From Leptodactylus fallax (Eukaryota; Chordata; Amphibia; Anura; Leptodactylidae), in assembly GCA_947044405.1 (NCBI GenBank), contig CAMRHE010000332.1, positions 124,001-188,000 on the forward strand: DNA of 64,000 bases, in the 5' to 3' direction. Below the pieces are notes generated by a model. That model was not told the origin of the DNA. It did not search any database and was given only the letters and a program-made list of their open reading frames with translations. Within the stretch, counting starts at the first letter, position 1. Each line of letters opens with the position of its first letter. A program made the translations under genes and the position numbers. Shown here in pieces: positions 43,561 through 57,900 of this stretch.

Positions 43561-46430
43561 GTATATATGCTAGTCTAGGTCAGTGAGGGGGCTAATGTCA
43601 GTATACATGCTAGTCTAGGTCAGTGAGGGGGCTAATGTCAGTATTCCTGCTAGTCTAGGTCAGTGAGGGGGCTAATGTCAGTATACCTGCTAGTCTAGGT
43701 CAGTGAGGGGGCTAATGTCAGTATACCTGCTAGTCTAGGTCAGTGAGGGGTCTAATGTCAGTATACCTGCAATTCTAGGCCAGTGAGGGGGATAATGTCA
43801 GTATACCTGCTAGTCTAGGTCAGTGAGGGGGCTAATGTCAGTATACATGCTAGTCTAGGCCAGTGAGGGGGCTAATGTCAGTATACATGCTAGTCTAGGT
43901 CAGTGAGGGGGCTAATGTCAGTATACATGCTAGTCTAGGGCCAGTGAGGGGGCTAATGTCAGTATACCTGCTAGTCTAGGTCAGTGAGGGGGCTAATGTC
44001 ATTATACATGCTAGTCTAGGTCAGTGAGGGGGCTAATGTCAGTATACCTGCTAGTCTAGGTCAGTGAGGGGGCTAATGTCAGTATACATGCTAGTCTAGG
44101 TCAGTGAGGGGGCTAATGTCAGTATACATGCTAGTCTAGGCCAGAGAGGGGGCTAATGTCAGTATACCTGCTAGTCTAGGTCAGTGAGGGGGGGCTAATG
44201 TCAGTATACCTGCTAATCTAGGTCAGTGAGGGGGCTAATGTCAGTATACATGCTAGTCTAGGTCAGTGAGGGGGCTAATGTCAGTATACATGCTAGTCTA
44301 GGCCAGTGAGGGGGCTAATGTCAGTATATATGCTAGTCTAGGTCAGTGAGGGGGCTAATGTCAGTTCACCTGCTAGTCTAGGTCAGTGAGGGGGCTAATA
44401 TCAGTACACCTGCTAGTCTAGGTCTGTGAGGGGGCTAATGTCAGTATACCTGCTAGTCTAGGTCAGTGAGGGGGCTAATGTCAGTATACCTGGTATTCTA
44501 GGCCAGTGAGGGGGATAATGTCAGTATACCTGCTAGTCTAGGTCAGTGAGGGGGCTAATGTCAGTATACATGCTAGTCTAGGCCAGTGAGGGGGCTAATG
44601 TCAGTATACATGCTAGTCTAGGTCAGTGAGGGGGCTAATGTCAGTATACATGCTAGTCTAGGCCAGTGAGGGGGCTAATGTCAGTATACCTGCTAGTCTA
44701 GGTCAGTGAGGGGGCTAATGTCAGTATACATGCTAGTCTAGGTCCGTGAGGGGGCTAATGTCAGTATACCTGCTAGTCTAGGTCAGTGAGGGGGCTAATG
44801 TCAGTATACATGCTAGTCTAGGTCAGTGAGGGGGCTAATGTCAGTATACATGCTAGTCTAGGCCAGAGAGGGGGCTAATGTCAGTATACCTGCTAGTCTA
44901 GGTCAGTGAGGGGGGCTAATGTCAGTATACCTGCTAGTCTAGGTCAGTGAGGGGGCTAATGTCAGTATACATGCTAGTCTAGGTCAGTGAGGGGGCTAAT
45001 GTCAGTATACATGCTAGTCTAGGCCAGAGAGGGGGCTAATGTCAGTATACCTGCTAGTCTAGGTCAGTGAGGGGGGCTAATGTCAGTATACCTGCTAGTC
45101 TAGGTCAGTGAGGGGGCTAATGTCAGTATACCTGCTAGTCTAGGTCAGTGAGGGGGGCTAATGTCAGTATACCTGCTAGTCTAGGTCAGTGAGGGGGCTA
45201 ATGTCAGTATACATGCTAGTCTAGGTCAGTGAGGGGGCTAATGTCAGTATACCTGCTAGTCTAGGTCAGTGAGGGGGGTAATGTCAGTATACATGCTAGT
45301 CTAGGTCAGTGAGGGGGCTATTGTCAGTATACCTGCTAGTCTAGGCCAGTGAGGGGGCTAATGTCAGTATACCTGCTAGTCTAGGTCAGTGAGGGGGCTA
45401 ATGTCAGTATACCTGCTAGTCTAGGTCAGTGAGGGAGCTAATGTCAGTATACATGCTAGTCTAGGTCAGTGAGGGCGCTAATGTCAGTATACATGCTAGT
45501 CTAGGTCAGTGAGGGGGCTAATGTCAGAACACCTGCTAGTCTAGGTCAGTGAGGGGGCTAATGTCAGTATATATGCTAGTCTAGGTCAGTGAGGGGGCTA
45601 ATGTCAGTATACCAGCTAGTCTAGGTCAGTGAGGGGGGCTAATGTCAGTATACCTGCTAGTCTAGGTCAGTGAGGGGGCTAATGTCAATATACATGCTAG
45701 TCTAGGTCAGTGAGGGCGCTAATGTCAGTATATATGCTAGTCTAGGTCAGTGAAGGGGCTAATGTCAGTATACCTGCTAGCCTAGGTCAGTGAGGGGGCT
45801 AATGTCAGTATACATGCTAGTCTAGGTCAGTGAGGGGGCTAATGTCAGTATACCTGCTAGTCTAGGTCAGTGAGGGGGCTAATGTCAGTATACCTGCTAG
45901 TCTAGGTCAGTGAGGGGGGCTAATGTCAGTATACCTGCTAGTCTAGGCCAGTGAGGGGGCTAATGTCAGTATACATGCTAGTCTAGGCCAGTGAGGGGGC
46001 TAATGTCAGTATACATGCTAGTCTAGGCCAGTGCGGGGGCTAATGTCAGTATACATGCTAGTCTAGGTCAGTGAGGGGGCTAATGTCAGTACACCTGCTA
46101 GTCTAAGTCAGTGAGGGGGCTAATGTCAGTATACCTGCTAGTCTAGGTCAGTGAGGGGGCTAATGTCAGTATACCTGCTAGTCTAGGTCAGTGAGGGGGC
46201 TAATGTCAGTATATATGCTAGTCTAGGTCAGTGAGGGGGCTAATGTCAGTACACCTGCTAGTCTAGGTCAGTGAGGGGGCTAATGTCAGTATATATGCTA
46301 GTCTAGGTCAGTGAGGGGGCTAATGTCAGTATATATGCTAGTCTAGGTCAGTGAGGGGGCTAATGTCAGTACACCTGCTAGTCTAGGTCAGTGAGGGGGC
46401 TAATGTCAGTATACCTGCTAGTCTAGGTCA

Positions 46431-49400
46431 GTGAAGGGGCTAATGTCAGTATACCTGCTAGCCTAGGTCAGTGAGGGGGCTAATGTCAGTATACATGCTA
46501 GTCTAGGTCAGTGAGGGGGCTAATGTCAGTATACCTGCTAGTCTAGGTCAGTGAGGGGGCTAATGTCAGTATACCTGCTAGTCTAGGTCAGTGAGGGGGC
46601 TAATGTCAGTATATATGCTAGTCTAGGTCAGTGAGGGGGCTAATGTCAGTACACCTGCTAGTCTAGGTCAGTGAGGGGGCTAATGTCAGTATATATGCTA
46701 GTCTAGGTCAGTGAGGGGGCTAATGTCAGTATATATGCTAGTCTAGGTCAGTGAGGGGGCTAATGTCAGTACACCTGCTAGTCTAGGTCAGTGAGGGGGC
46801 TAATATCAGTACACCTGCTAGTCTAGGTCAGTGAGGGGGCTAATGTCAGTATACCTGCTAGTCTAGGTCAGTGAGGGGGTTAATGTCAGTATACATGCTA
46901 GTCTAGGTCAGTGAGGGGGCTAATGTCAGTATACATGCTAGTCTAGGTCAGTGAGGGCGCTAATGTCAGTATACCTGCTAGTCTAGGTCAGTGAGGGGGC
47001 TAATGTCAGTATACCTGCTAGTCTAGGTCAGTGAGGGGGCTAATGTCAGTATACATGCTAGTCTAGGTCAGTGAGGGGGCTAATGTCAGTATACCTGCTA
47101 GTCTAGGTCAGTAAGGGGGCTAATGTCAGTATACCTGCTAGTCTAGATCAGTGAGGGGGCTAATGTCAGTATACATGCTAGTCTAGGTCAGTGAGGGGGG
47201 CTAATGTCAGTATACATGCTAGTCTAGGTCAGTGAGGGGGGCTAATGTCAGTATACATGCTAGTCTAGGTCAGTGAGGGCGCTAATGTCAGTATACATGC
47301 TAGTCTACGTCAGTGAGGGGGATAATGTCAGTATACCTGCTAGTCTAGGCCAGTGAGGGGGCTAATGTCAGTATACATGCTAGTCTAGGCCAGTGAGGGG
47401 GCTAATGTCAGTATACATGCTAGTCTAGGCCAGTGAGGGTGCTAATGTCAGTATACCTGCTAGTCTAGGTCAGTGAGGGCGCTAATGTCAGTATATATGC
47501 TAGTCTAGGTCAGTGAGGGGGCTAATGTCAGTATACATGCTAGTCTAGGTCAGTGAGGGCGCTAATGTCAGTATATATGCTAGTCTAGGTCAGTGAGGGG
47601 GCTAATGTCAGTATACCTGCTAGTCTAGGTCAGTGAGGGGGCTAATGTCAGTATACCTGCTAGTCTAGGTCAGTGAGGGGGCTAATGTCAGTATACCTGC
47701 TAGTCTAGGTCAGTGAGGGGGCTAATGTCAGTATACCTGCTAGTCTAGGTCAGTGAGGGGGCTAATGTCAGTATACATGCTAGTCTAGGCCAGTGAGGGG
47801 GCTAATGTCAGTATACATGCTAGTCTAGGCCAGTGAGGGGGCTAATGTCAGTATACATGCTAGTCTAGGTCAGTGAGGGGGCTAATGTCAGTATACATGC
47901 TAGTCTAGGTCAGTGAGGGCGCTAATGTCAGTATACATGCTAGTCTAGGTCAGTGAGGGGGCTAATGTCAGTATACCTGCTAGTCTAGGTCAGTGAGGGG
48001 GGCTAATGTCAGTATACATGCTAGTCTAGGTCAGTGAGGGGGATAATGTCAGTATACCTGCTAGTCTAGGCCAGTGAGGGGGCTAATGTCAGTATATATG
48101 CTAGTCTAGGTCAGTGAGGGGGGATAATGTCAGTATACATGCTAGTCTAGGTCAGTGAGGGGGATAATGTCAGTATACCTGCTAGTCTAGGCCAGTGAGG
48201 GGGATAATGTCAGTATACATGCTAGTCTAGGTCAGTGAGGGGGATAATGTCAGTATACCTGCTAGTCTAGGTCAGTGAGGGGGCTAATGTCAGTATACCT
48301 GCTAGTCTAGGTCAGTGAGGGGGCTAATGTCAGTACACCTGCTAGTCTAGGTCAGTGAGGGGGCTAATGTCAGTATACATGCTAGTCTAGGCCAGTGAGG
48401 GGGCTAATGTCAGTATACATGCTAGTCTAGGTCAGTGAGGGGGCTAATGTCAGTATACATGCTAGTCTAGGTCAGTGAGGGGGCTAATGTCAGTATACAT
48501 GCTAGTCTAGACCAGTGAGGGGGCTAATGTCAGTATACATGCTAGTCTAGGTCAGTGAGGGGGTAATGTCAGTATACATGCTAGTCTAGGTCAGTGAGGG
48601 GGATAATGTCAGTATACATGCTAGTCTAGGTCAGTGAGGGGGCTAATGTCAGTATACCTGCTAGTCTAGGCCAGTGAGGGGGCTAATGTCAGTATACCTG
48701 CTAGCCTAGGTCAGTGAGGGGGCTAATGTCAGTATACATGCTAGTCTAGGTCAGTGAGGGGCTAATGTCAGTATACATGCTAGTCTAGGTCAGTGAGGGG
48801 GGCTAATGTCAGTATACCTGCTAGTCTAGGTCAGTGAGGGCGCTAATGTCAGTATACCTGCTAGTCTAGGTCAGTGAGGGGGCTAATGTCAGTATACCTG
48901 CTAGTCTAGGTCAGTGAGGGGGGGCTAATGTCAGTATATCTGCTAGTCTAGGTCAGTGAGGGGGCTAATGTCAGTATACCTGCTAGTCTAGGTCAGTGAG
49001 GGGGGGCTAATGTCAGTATACATGCTAGTCTAGGTCAGTGAGGGGGATAATGTCAGTATACCTGCTAGTCTAGGCCAGTGAGGGGGCTAATGTCAGTATA
49101 TATGCTAGTCTAGGTCAGTGAGGGGGGCTAATGTCAGTATACATGCTAGTCTAGGTCAGTGAGGGGGCTAATGTCAGTATACATGCTAGACTAGGTCAGT
49201 GAGGGGGTAAATGTCAGTATACCTGCTAGTCTAGGTCAGTGAGGGGGCTAATGTCAGTATACATGCTAGTCTAGGTCAGTGAGGGGGCTAATGTCAGTAT
49301 ATATGCTAGTCTAGGTCAGTGAGGGGGCTAATGTCAGTATACATGCTAGTCTAGGTCAGTGAGGGGGCTAATGTCAGTATTCCTGCTAGTCTAGGTCAGT

Positions 49401-50600
49401 GAGGGGGCTAATGTCAGTATACCTGCTAGTCTAGGTCAGTGAGGGGGCTAATGTCAGTATACCTGCTAGTCTAGGCCAGTGAGGGGGCTAATGTCAGTAT
49501 ACCTGCTAGCCTAGGTCAGTGAGGGGGCTAATGTCAGTATACATGCTAGTCTAGGTCAGTGAGGGGGCTAATGTCAGTATACATGCTAGTCTAGGTCAGT
49601 GAGGGGGGCTAATGTCAGTATACCTGCTAGTCTAGGTCAGTGAGGGCGCTAATGTCAGTATACCTGCTAGTCTAGGTCAGTGAGGGGGCTAATGTCAGTA
49701 TACCTGCTAGTCTAGGTCAGTGAGGGAGGCTAATGTCAGTATATCTGCTAGTCTAGGTCAGTGAGGGGGCTAATGTCAGTATACCTGCTAGTCTAGGTCA
49801 GTGAGGGGGGCTAATGTCAGTATACATGCTAGTCTAGGTCAGTGAGGGGGATAATGTCAGTATACCTGCTAGTCTAGGCCAGTGAGGGGGCTAATGTCAG
49901 TATATATGCTAGTCTAGGTCAGTGAGGGGGGCTAATGTCAGTATACATGCTAGTCTAGGTCAGTGAGGGGGCTAATGTCAGTATACATGCTAGTCTAGGT
50001 CAGTGAGGGGGTAAATGTCAGTATACCTGCTAGTCTAGGTCAGTGAGGGGGCTAATGTCAGTATACATGCTAGTCTAGGTCAGTGAGGGGGCTAATGTCA
50101 GTATATATGCTAGTCTAGGTCAGTGAGGGGGCTAATGTCAGTATACATGCTAGTCTAGGTCAGTGAGGGGGCTAATGTCAGTATACCTGCTAGTCTAGGT
50201 CAGTGAGGGGGCTAATGTCAGTATACCTGCTAGTCTAGGTCAGTGAGGGGGCTAATGTCAGTATACCTGCTATTCTAGGCCAGTGAGGGGGATAATGTCA
50301 GTATACCTGCTAGTCTAGGTCAGTGAGGGGGCTAATGTCAGTATACCTGCTAGTCTAGGTCAGTGAGGGGGCTAATGTCAGTATATATGCTAGTCTAGGT
50401 CAGTGAGGGGGCTAATGTCAGTACACCTGCTAGTCTAGGTCAGTGAGGGGGCTAATGTCAGTATATATGCTAGTCTAGGTCAGTGAGGGGGCTAATGTCA
50501 GTATATATGCTAGTCTAGGTCAGTGAGGGGGCTAATGTCAGTACACCTGCTAGTCTAGGTCAGTGAGGGGGCTAATGTCAGTATACCTGCTAGTCTAGGT
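46431..50600 (+). repeat. 4.17 kb higher-order block, first copy
   Basis: About 104 forty-bp units. Markers GTGAAGGGGC (46431), TCAGTAAGGG (47108), GAGGGTGCTAATG (47437), CTAGACTAGG (49186) and TATTCTAGGC (50271) all recur 4,170-4,172 bp later in the same order. Confidence 0.85.
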
Positions 50601-50602
50601 CA

Positions 50603-53600
50603 GTGAAGGGGCTAATGTCAGTATACCTGCTAGCCTAGGTCAGTGAGGGGGCTAATGTCAGTATACATGCTAGTCTAGGTCAGTGAGGGGGCTAATGTCA
50701 GTATACCTGCTAGTCTAGGTCAGTGAGGGGGCTAATGTCAGTATACCTGCTAGTCTAGGTCAGTGAGGGGGCTAATGTCAGTATATATGCTAGTCTAGGT
50801 CAGTGAGGGGGCTAATGTCAGTACACCTGCTAGTCTAGGTCAGTGAGGGGGCTAATGTCAGTATATATGCTAGTCTAGGTCAGTGAGGGGGCTAATGTCA
50901 GTATATATGCTAGTCTAGGTCAGTGAGGGGGCTAATGTCAGTACACCTGCTAGTCTAGGTCAGTGAGGGGGCTAATATCAGTACACCTGCTAGTCTAGGT
51001 CAGTGAGGGGGCTAATGTCAGTATACCTGCTAGTCTAGGTCAGTGAGGGGGTTAATGTCAGTATACATGCTAGTCTAGGTCAGTGAGGGGGCTAATGTCA
51101 GTATACATGCTAGTCTAGGTCAGTGAGGGCGCTAATGTCAGTATACCTGCTAGTCTAGGTCAGTGAGGGGGCTAATGTCAGTATACCTGCTAGTCTAGGT
51201 CAGTGAGGGGGCTAATGTCAGTATACATGCTAGTCTAGGTCAGTGAGGGGGCTAATGTCAGTATACCTGCTAGTCTAGGTCAGTAAGGGGGCTAATGTCA
51301 GTATACCTGCTAGTCTAGATCAGTGAGGGGGCTAATGTCAGTATACATGCTAGTCTAGGTCAGTGAGGGGGGCTAATGTCAGTATACATGCTAGTCTAGG
51401 TCAGTGAGGGGGGCTAATGTCAGTATACATGCTAGTCTAGGTCAGTGAGGGCGCTAATGTCAGTATACATGCTAGTCTACGTCAGTGAGGGGGATAATGT
51501 CAGTATACCTGCTAGTCTAGGCCAGTGAGGGGGCTAATGTCAGTATACATGCTAGTCTAGGCCAGTGAGGGGGCTAATGTCAGTATACATGCTAGTCTAG
51601 GCCAGTGAGGGTGCTAATGTCAGTATACCTGCTAGTCTAGGTCAGTGAGGGCGCTAATGTCAGTATATATGCTAGTCTAGGTCAGTGAGGGGGCTAATGT
51701 CAGTATACATGCTAGTCTAGGTCAGTGAGGGCGCTAATGTCAGTATATATGCTAGTCTAGGTCAGTGAGGGGGCTAATGTCAGTATACCTGCTAGTCTAG
51801 GTCAGTGAGGGGGCTAATGTCAGTATACCTGCTAGTCTAGGTCAGTGAGGGGGCTAATGTCAGTATACCTGCTAGTCTAGGTCAGTGAGGGGGCTAATGT
51901 CAGTATACCTGCTAGTCTAGGTCAGTGAGGGGGCTAATGTCAGTATACATGCTAGTCTAGGCCAGTGAGGGGGCTAATGTCAGTATACATGCTAGTCTAG
52001 GCCAGTGAGGGGGCTAATGTCAGTATACATGCTAGTCTAGGTCAGTGAGGGGGCTAATGTCAGTATACATGCTAGTCTAGGTCAGTGAGGGCGCTAATGT
52101 CAGTATACATGCTAGTCTAGGTCAGTGAGGGGGCTAATGTCAGTATACCTGCTAGTCTAGGTCAGTGAGGGGGGCTAATGTCAGTATACATGCTAGTCTA
52201 GGTCAGTGAGGGGGATAATGTCAGTATACCTGCTAGTCTAGGCCAGTGAGGGGGCTAATGTCAGTATATATGCTAGTCTAGGTCAGTGAGGGGGGGATAA
52301 TGTCAGTATACATGCTAGTCTAGGTCAGTGAGGGGGATAATGTCAGTATACCTGCTAGTCTAGGCCAGTGAGGGGGATAATGTCAGTATACATGCTAGTC
52401 TAGGTCAGTGAGGGGGATAATGTCAGTATACCTGCTAGTCTAGGTCAGTGAGGGGGCTAATGTCAGTATACCTGCTAGTCTAGGTCAGTGAGGGGGCTAA
52501 TGTCAGTACACCTGCTAGTCTAGGTCAGTGAGGGGGCTAATGTCAGTATACATGCTAGTCTAGGCCAGTGAGGGGGCTAATGTCAGTATACATGCTAGTC
52601 TAGGTCAGTGAGGGGGCTAATGTCAGTATACATGCTAGTCTAGGTCAGTGAGGGGGCTAATGTCAGTATACATGCTAGTCTAGACCAGTGAGGGGGCTAA
52701 TGTCAGTATACATGCTAGTCTAGGTCAGTGAGGGGGTAATGTCAGTATACATGCTAGTCTAGGTCAGTGAGGGGGATAATGTCAGTATACATGCTAGTCT
52801 AGGTCAGTGAGGGGGCTAATGTCAGTATACCTGCTAGTCTAGGCCAGTGAGGGGGCTAATGTCAGTATACCTGCTAGCCTAGGTCAGTGAGGGGGCTAAT
52901 GTCAGTATACATGCTAGTCTAGGTCAGTGAGGGGCTAATGTCAGTATACATGCTAGTCTAGGTCAGTGAGGGGGGCTAATGTCAGTATACCTGCTAGTCT
53001 AGGTCAGTGAGGGCGCTAATGTCAGTATACCTGCTAGTCTAGGTCAGTGAGGGGGCTAATGTCAGTATACCTGCTAGTCTAGGTCAGTGAGGGGGGCTAA
53101 TGTCAGTATATCTGCTAGTCTAGGTCAGTGAGGGGGCTAATGTCAGTATACCTGCTAGTCTAGGTCAGTGAGGGGGGCTAATGTCAGTATACATGCTAGT
53201 CTAGGTCAGTGAGGGGGATAATGTCAGTTTACCTGCTAGTCTAGGCCAGTGAGGGGGCTAATGTCAGTATATATGCTAGTCTAGGTCAGTGAGGGGGCTA
53301 ATGTCAGTATACATGCTAGTCTAGGTCAGTGAGGGGGCTAATGTCAGTATACATGCTAGACTAGGTCAGTGAGGGGGTAAATGTCAGTATACCTGCTAGT
53401 CTAGGTCAGTGAGGGGGCTAATGTCAGTATACATGCTAGTCTAGGTCAGTGAGGGGGCTAATGTCAGTATATATGCTAGTCTAGGTCAGTGAGGGGGCTA
53501 ATGTCAGTATACATGCTAGTCTAGGTCAGTGAGGGGGCTAATGTCAGTATTCCTGCTAGTCTAGGTCAGTGAGGGGGCTAATGTCAGTATACCTGCTAGT

Positions 53601-54770
53601 CTAGGTCAGTGAGGGGGCTAATGTCAGTATACCTGCTAGTCTAGGCCAGTGAGGGGGCTAATGTCAGTATACCTGCTAGCCTAGGTCAGTGAGGGGGCTA
53701 ATGTCAGTATACATGCTAGTCTAGGTCAGTGAGGGGGCTAATGTCAGTATACATGCTAGTCTAGGTCAGTGAGGGGGGCTAATGTCAGTATACCTGCTAG
53801 TCTAGGTCAGTGAGGGCGCTAATGTCAGTATACCTGCTAGTCTAGGTCAGTGAGGGGGCTAATGTCAGTATACCTGCTAGTCTAGGTCAGTGAGGGAGGC
53901 TAATGTCAGTATATCTGCTAGTCTAGGTCAGTGAGGGGGCTAATGTCAGTATACCTGCTAGTCTAGGTCAGTGAGGGGGGCTAATGTCAGTATACATGCT
54001 AGTCTAGGTCAGTGAGGGGGATAATGTCAGTATACCTGCTAGTCTAGGCCAGTGAGGGGGCTAATGTCAGTATATATGCTAGTCTAGGTCAGTGAGGGGG
54101 GCTAATGTCAGTATACATGCTAGTCTAGGTCAGTGAGGGGGCTAATGTCAGTATACATGCTAGTCTAGGTCAGTGAGGGGGTAAATGTCAGTATACCTGC
54201 TAGTCTAGGTCAGTGAGGGGGCTAATGTCAGTATACATGCTAGTCTAGGTCAGTGAGGGGGCTAATGTCAGTATATATGCTAGTCTAGGTCAGTGAGGGG
54301 GCTAATGTCAGTATACATGCTAGTCTAGGTCAGTGAGGGGGCTAATGTCAGTATACCTGCTAGTCTAGGTCAGTGAGGGGGCTAATGTCAGTATACCTGC
54401 TAGTCTAGGTCAGTGAGGGGGCTAATGTCAGTATACCTGCTATTCTAGGCCAGTGAGGGGGATAATGTCAGTATACCTGCTAGTCTAGGTCAGTGAGGGG
54501 GCTAATGTCAGTATACATGCTAGTCTAGGCCAGTGAGGGGGGCTAATGTCAGTATACATGCTAGTCTAGGTCAGTGAGGGGGCTAATGTCAGTATACATG
54601 CTAGTCTAGGCCAGTGAGGGGGCTAATGTCAGTATACCTACTAGTCTAGGTCAGTGAGGGGGCTAATGTCAGTATACATGCTAGTCTAGGTCAGTGAGGG
54701 GGCTAATGTCAGTATACCTGCTAGTCTAGGTCAGTGAGGGGGCTAATGTCAGTATACATGCTAGTCTAGG
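50603..54770 (+). repeat. 4.17 kb higher-order block, second copy, directly adjacent
   Basis: Markers at 50603, 51280, 51609, 53356 and 54441 match the first copy. The two blocks lie head-to-tail, so this is a recent tandem duplication at the level of about 104 units. Confidence 0.85.
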
Positions 54771-54999
54771 CCAGTGAGGGGGCTAATGTCAGTATACATG
54801 CTAGTCTAGGCCAGAGAGGGGGCTAATGTCAGTATACCTGCTAGTCTAGGTCAGTGAGGGGGGCTAATGTCAGTATACCTGCTAGTCTAGGTCAGTGAGG
54901 GGGCTAATGTCAGTATACATGCTAGTCTAGGTCAGTGAGGGGGCTAATGTCAGTATACATGCTAGTCTAGGCCAGTGAGGGGGTAATGTCAGTATACAT

Positions 55000-57900
55000 G
55001 CTAGTCTAGGTCAGTGAGGGGGATAATGTCAGTATACATGCTAGTCTAGGTCAGTGAGGGGGCTAATGTCAGTATACCTGCTAGTCTAGGCCAGTGAGGG
55101 GGCTAATGTCAGTATACCTGCTAGCCTAGGTCAGTGAGGGGGCTAATGTCAGTATACATGCTAGTCTAGGTCAGTGAGGGGCTAATGTCAGTATACATGC
55201 TAGTCTAGGTCAGTGAGGGGGGCTAATGTCAGTATACCTGCTAGTCTAGGTCAGTGAGGGCGCTAATGTCAGTATACCTGCTAGTCTAGGTCAGTGAGGG
55301 GGCTAATGTCAGTATACCTGCTAGTCTAGGTCAGTGAGGGGGGCTAATGTCAGTATATCTGCTAGTCTAGGTCAGTGAGGGGGCTAATGTCAGTATACCT
55401 GCTAGTCTAGGTCAGTGAGGGGGGCTAATGTCAGTATACATGCTAGTCTAGGTCAGTGAGGGGGATAATGTCAGTTTACCTGCTAGTCTAGGCCAGTGAG
55501 GGGGCTAATGTCAGTATATATGCTAGTCTAGGTCAGTGAGGGGGCTAATGTCAGTATACATGCTAGTCTAGGTCAGTGAGGGGGCTAATGTCAGTATACA
55601 TGCTAGACTAGGTCAGTGAGGGGGTAAATGTCAGTATACCTGCTAGTCTAGGTCAGTGAGGGGGCTAATGTCAGTATACATGCTAGTCTAGGTCAGTGAG
55701 GGGGCTAATGTCAGTATATATGCTAGTCTAGGTCAGTGAGGGGGCTAATGTCAGTATACATGCTAGTCTAGGTCAGTGAGGGGGCTAATGTCAGTATACC
55801 TGCTAGTCTAGGTCAGTGAGGGGGCTAATGTCAGTATACCTGCTAGTCTAGGTCAGTGAGGGGGCTAATGTCAGTATACCTGCTAGTCTAGGCCAGTGAG
55901 GGGGCTAATGTCAGTATACCTGCTAGCCTAGGTCAGTGAGGGGGCTAATGTCAGTATACATGCTAGTCTAGGTCAGTGAGGGGGCTAATGTCAGTATACA
56001 TGCTAGTCTAGGTCAGTGAGGGGGGCTAATGTCAGTATACCTGCTAGTCTAGGTCAGTGAGGGCGCTAATGTCAGTATACCTGCTAGTCTAGGTCAGTGA
56101 GGGGGCTAATGTCAGTATACCTGCTAGTCTAGGTCAGTGAGGGAGGCTAATGTCAGTATATCTGCTAGTCTAGGTCAGTGAGGGGGCTAATGTCAGTATA
56201 CCTGCTAGTCTAGGTCAGTGAGGGGGGCTAATGTCAGTATACATGCTAGTCTAGGTCAGTGAGGGGGATAATGTCAGTATACCTGCTAGTCTAGGCCAGT
56301 GAGGGGGCTAATGTCAGTATATATGCTAGTCTAGGTCAGTGAGGGGGGCTAATGTCAGTATACATGCTAGTCTAGGTCAGTGAGGGGGCTAATGTCAGTA
56401 TACATGCTAGTCTAGGTCAGTGAGGGGGTAAATGTCAGTATACCTGCTAGTCTAGGTCAGTGAGGGGGCTAATGTCAGTATACATGCTAGTCTAGGTCAG
56501 TGAGGGGGCTAATGTCAGTATATATGCTAGTCTAGGTCAGTGAGGGGGCTAATGTCAGTATACATGCTAGTCTAGGTCAGTGAGGGGGCTAATGTCAGTA
56601 TACCTGCTAGTCTAGGTCAGTGAGGGGGCTAATGTCAGTATACCTGCTAGTCTAGGTCAGTGAGGGGGCTAATGTCAGTATACCTGCTATTCTAGGCCAG
56701 TGAGGGGGATAATGTCAGTATACCTGCTAGTCTAGGTCAGTGAGGGGGCTAATGTCAGTATACATGCTAGTCTAGGCCAGTGAGGGGGCTAATGTCAGTA
56801 TACATGCTAGTCTAGGTCAGTGAGGGGGCTAATGTCAGTATACATGCTAGTCTAGGCCAGTGAGGGGGCTAATGTCAGTATACCTACTAGTCTAGGTCAG
56901 TGAGGGGGCTAATGTCAGTATACATGCTAGTCTAGGTCAGTGAGGGGGCTAATGTCAGTATACCTGCTAGTCTAGGTCAGTGAGGGGGCTAATGTCAGTA
57001 TACATGCTAGTCTAGGCCAGTGAGGGGGCTAATGTCAGTATACATGCTAGTCTAGGCCAGAGAGGGGGCTAATGTCAGTATACCTGCTAGTCTAGGTCAG
57101 TGAGGGGGGCTAATGTCAGTATACCTGCTAGTCTAGGTCAGTGAGGGGGCTAATGTCAGTATACATGCTAGTCTAGGTCAGTGAGGGGGCTAATGTCAGT
57201 ATACATGCTAGTCTAGGCCAGAGAGGGGGCTAATGTCAGTATACCTGCTAGTCTAGGTCAGTGAGGGGGGCTAATGTCAGTACACCTGCTAGTCTAGGTC
57301 AGTGAGGGGGCTAATGTCAGTATACATGCTAGTCTAGGTCAGTGAGGGGGCTAATGTCAGTATACCTGCTAGTCTAGGTCAGTGAGGGGGGTAATGTCAG
57401 TATACATGCTAGTCTAGGTCAGTGAGGGGGCTATTGTCAGTATACCTGCTAGTCTAGGCCAGTGAGGGGGCTAATGTCAGTATACCTGCTAGTCTAGGTC
57501 AGTGAGGGGGCTAATGTCAGTATACCTGCTAGTCTAGGTCAGTGAGGGGGCTAATGTCAGTATACATGCTAGTCTAGGTCAGTGAGGGCACTAATGTCAG
57601 TATACATGCTAGTCTAGGTCAGTGAGGGGGCTAATGTCAGTACATCTGCTAGTCTAGGTCAGTGAGGGGGCTAATGTCAGTATATATGCTAGTCTAGGTC
57701 AGTGAGGGGGCTAATGTCAGTATACCTGCTAGTCTAGGTCAGTGAGGAGGGCTAATGTCAGTATACCTGCTAGTCTAGGTCAGTGAGGGGGCTAATGTCA
57801 ATATACATGCTAGTCTAGGTCAGTGAGGGCGCTAATGTCAGTATATATGCTAGTCTAGGCCAGTGAGGGGGCTAATGTCAGTATACCTGCTAGTCTAGGT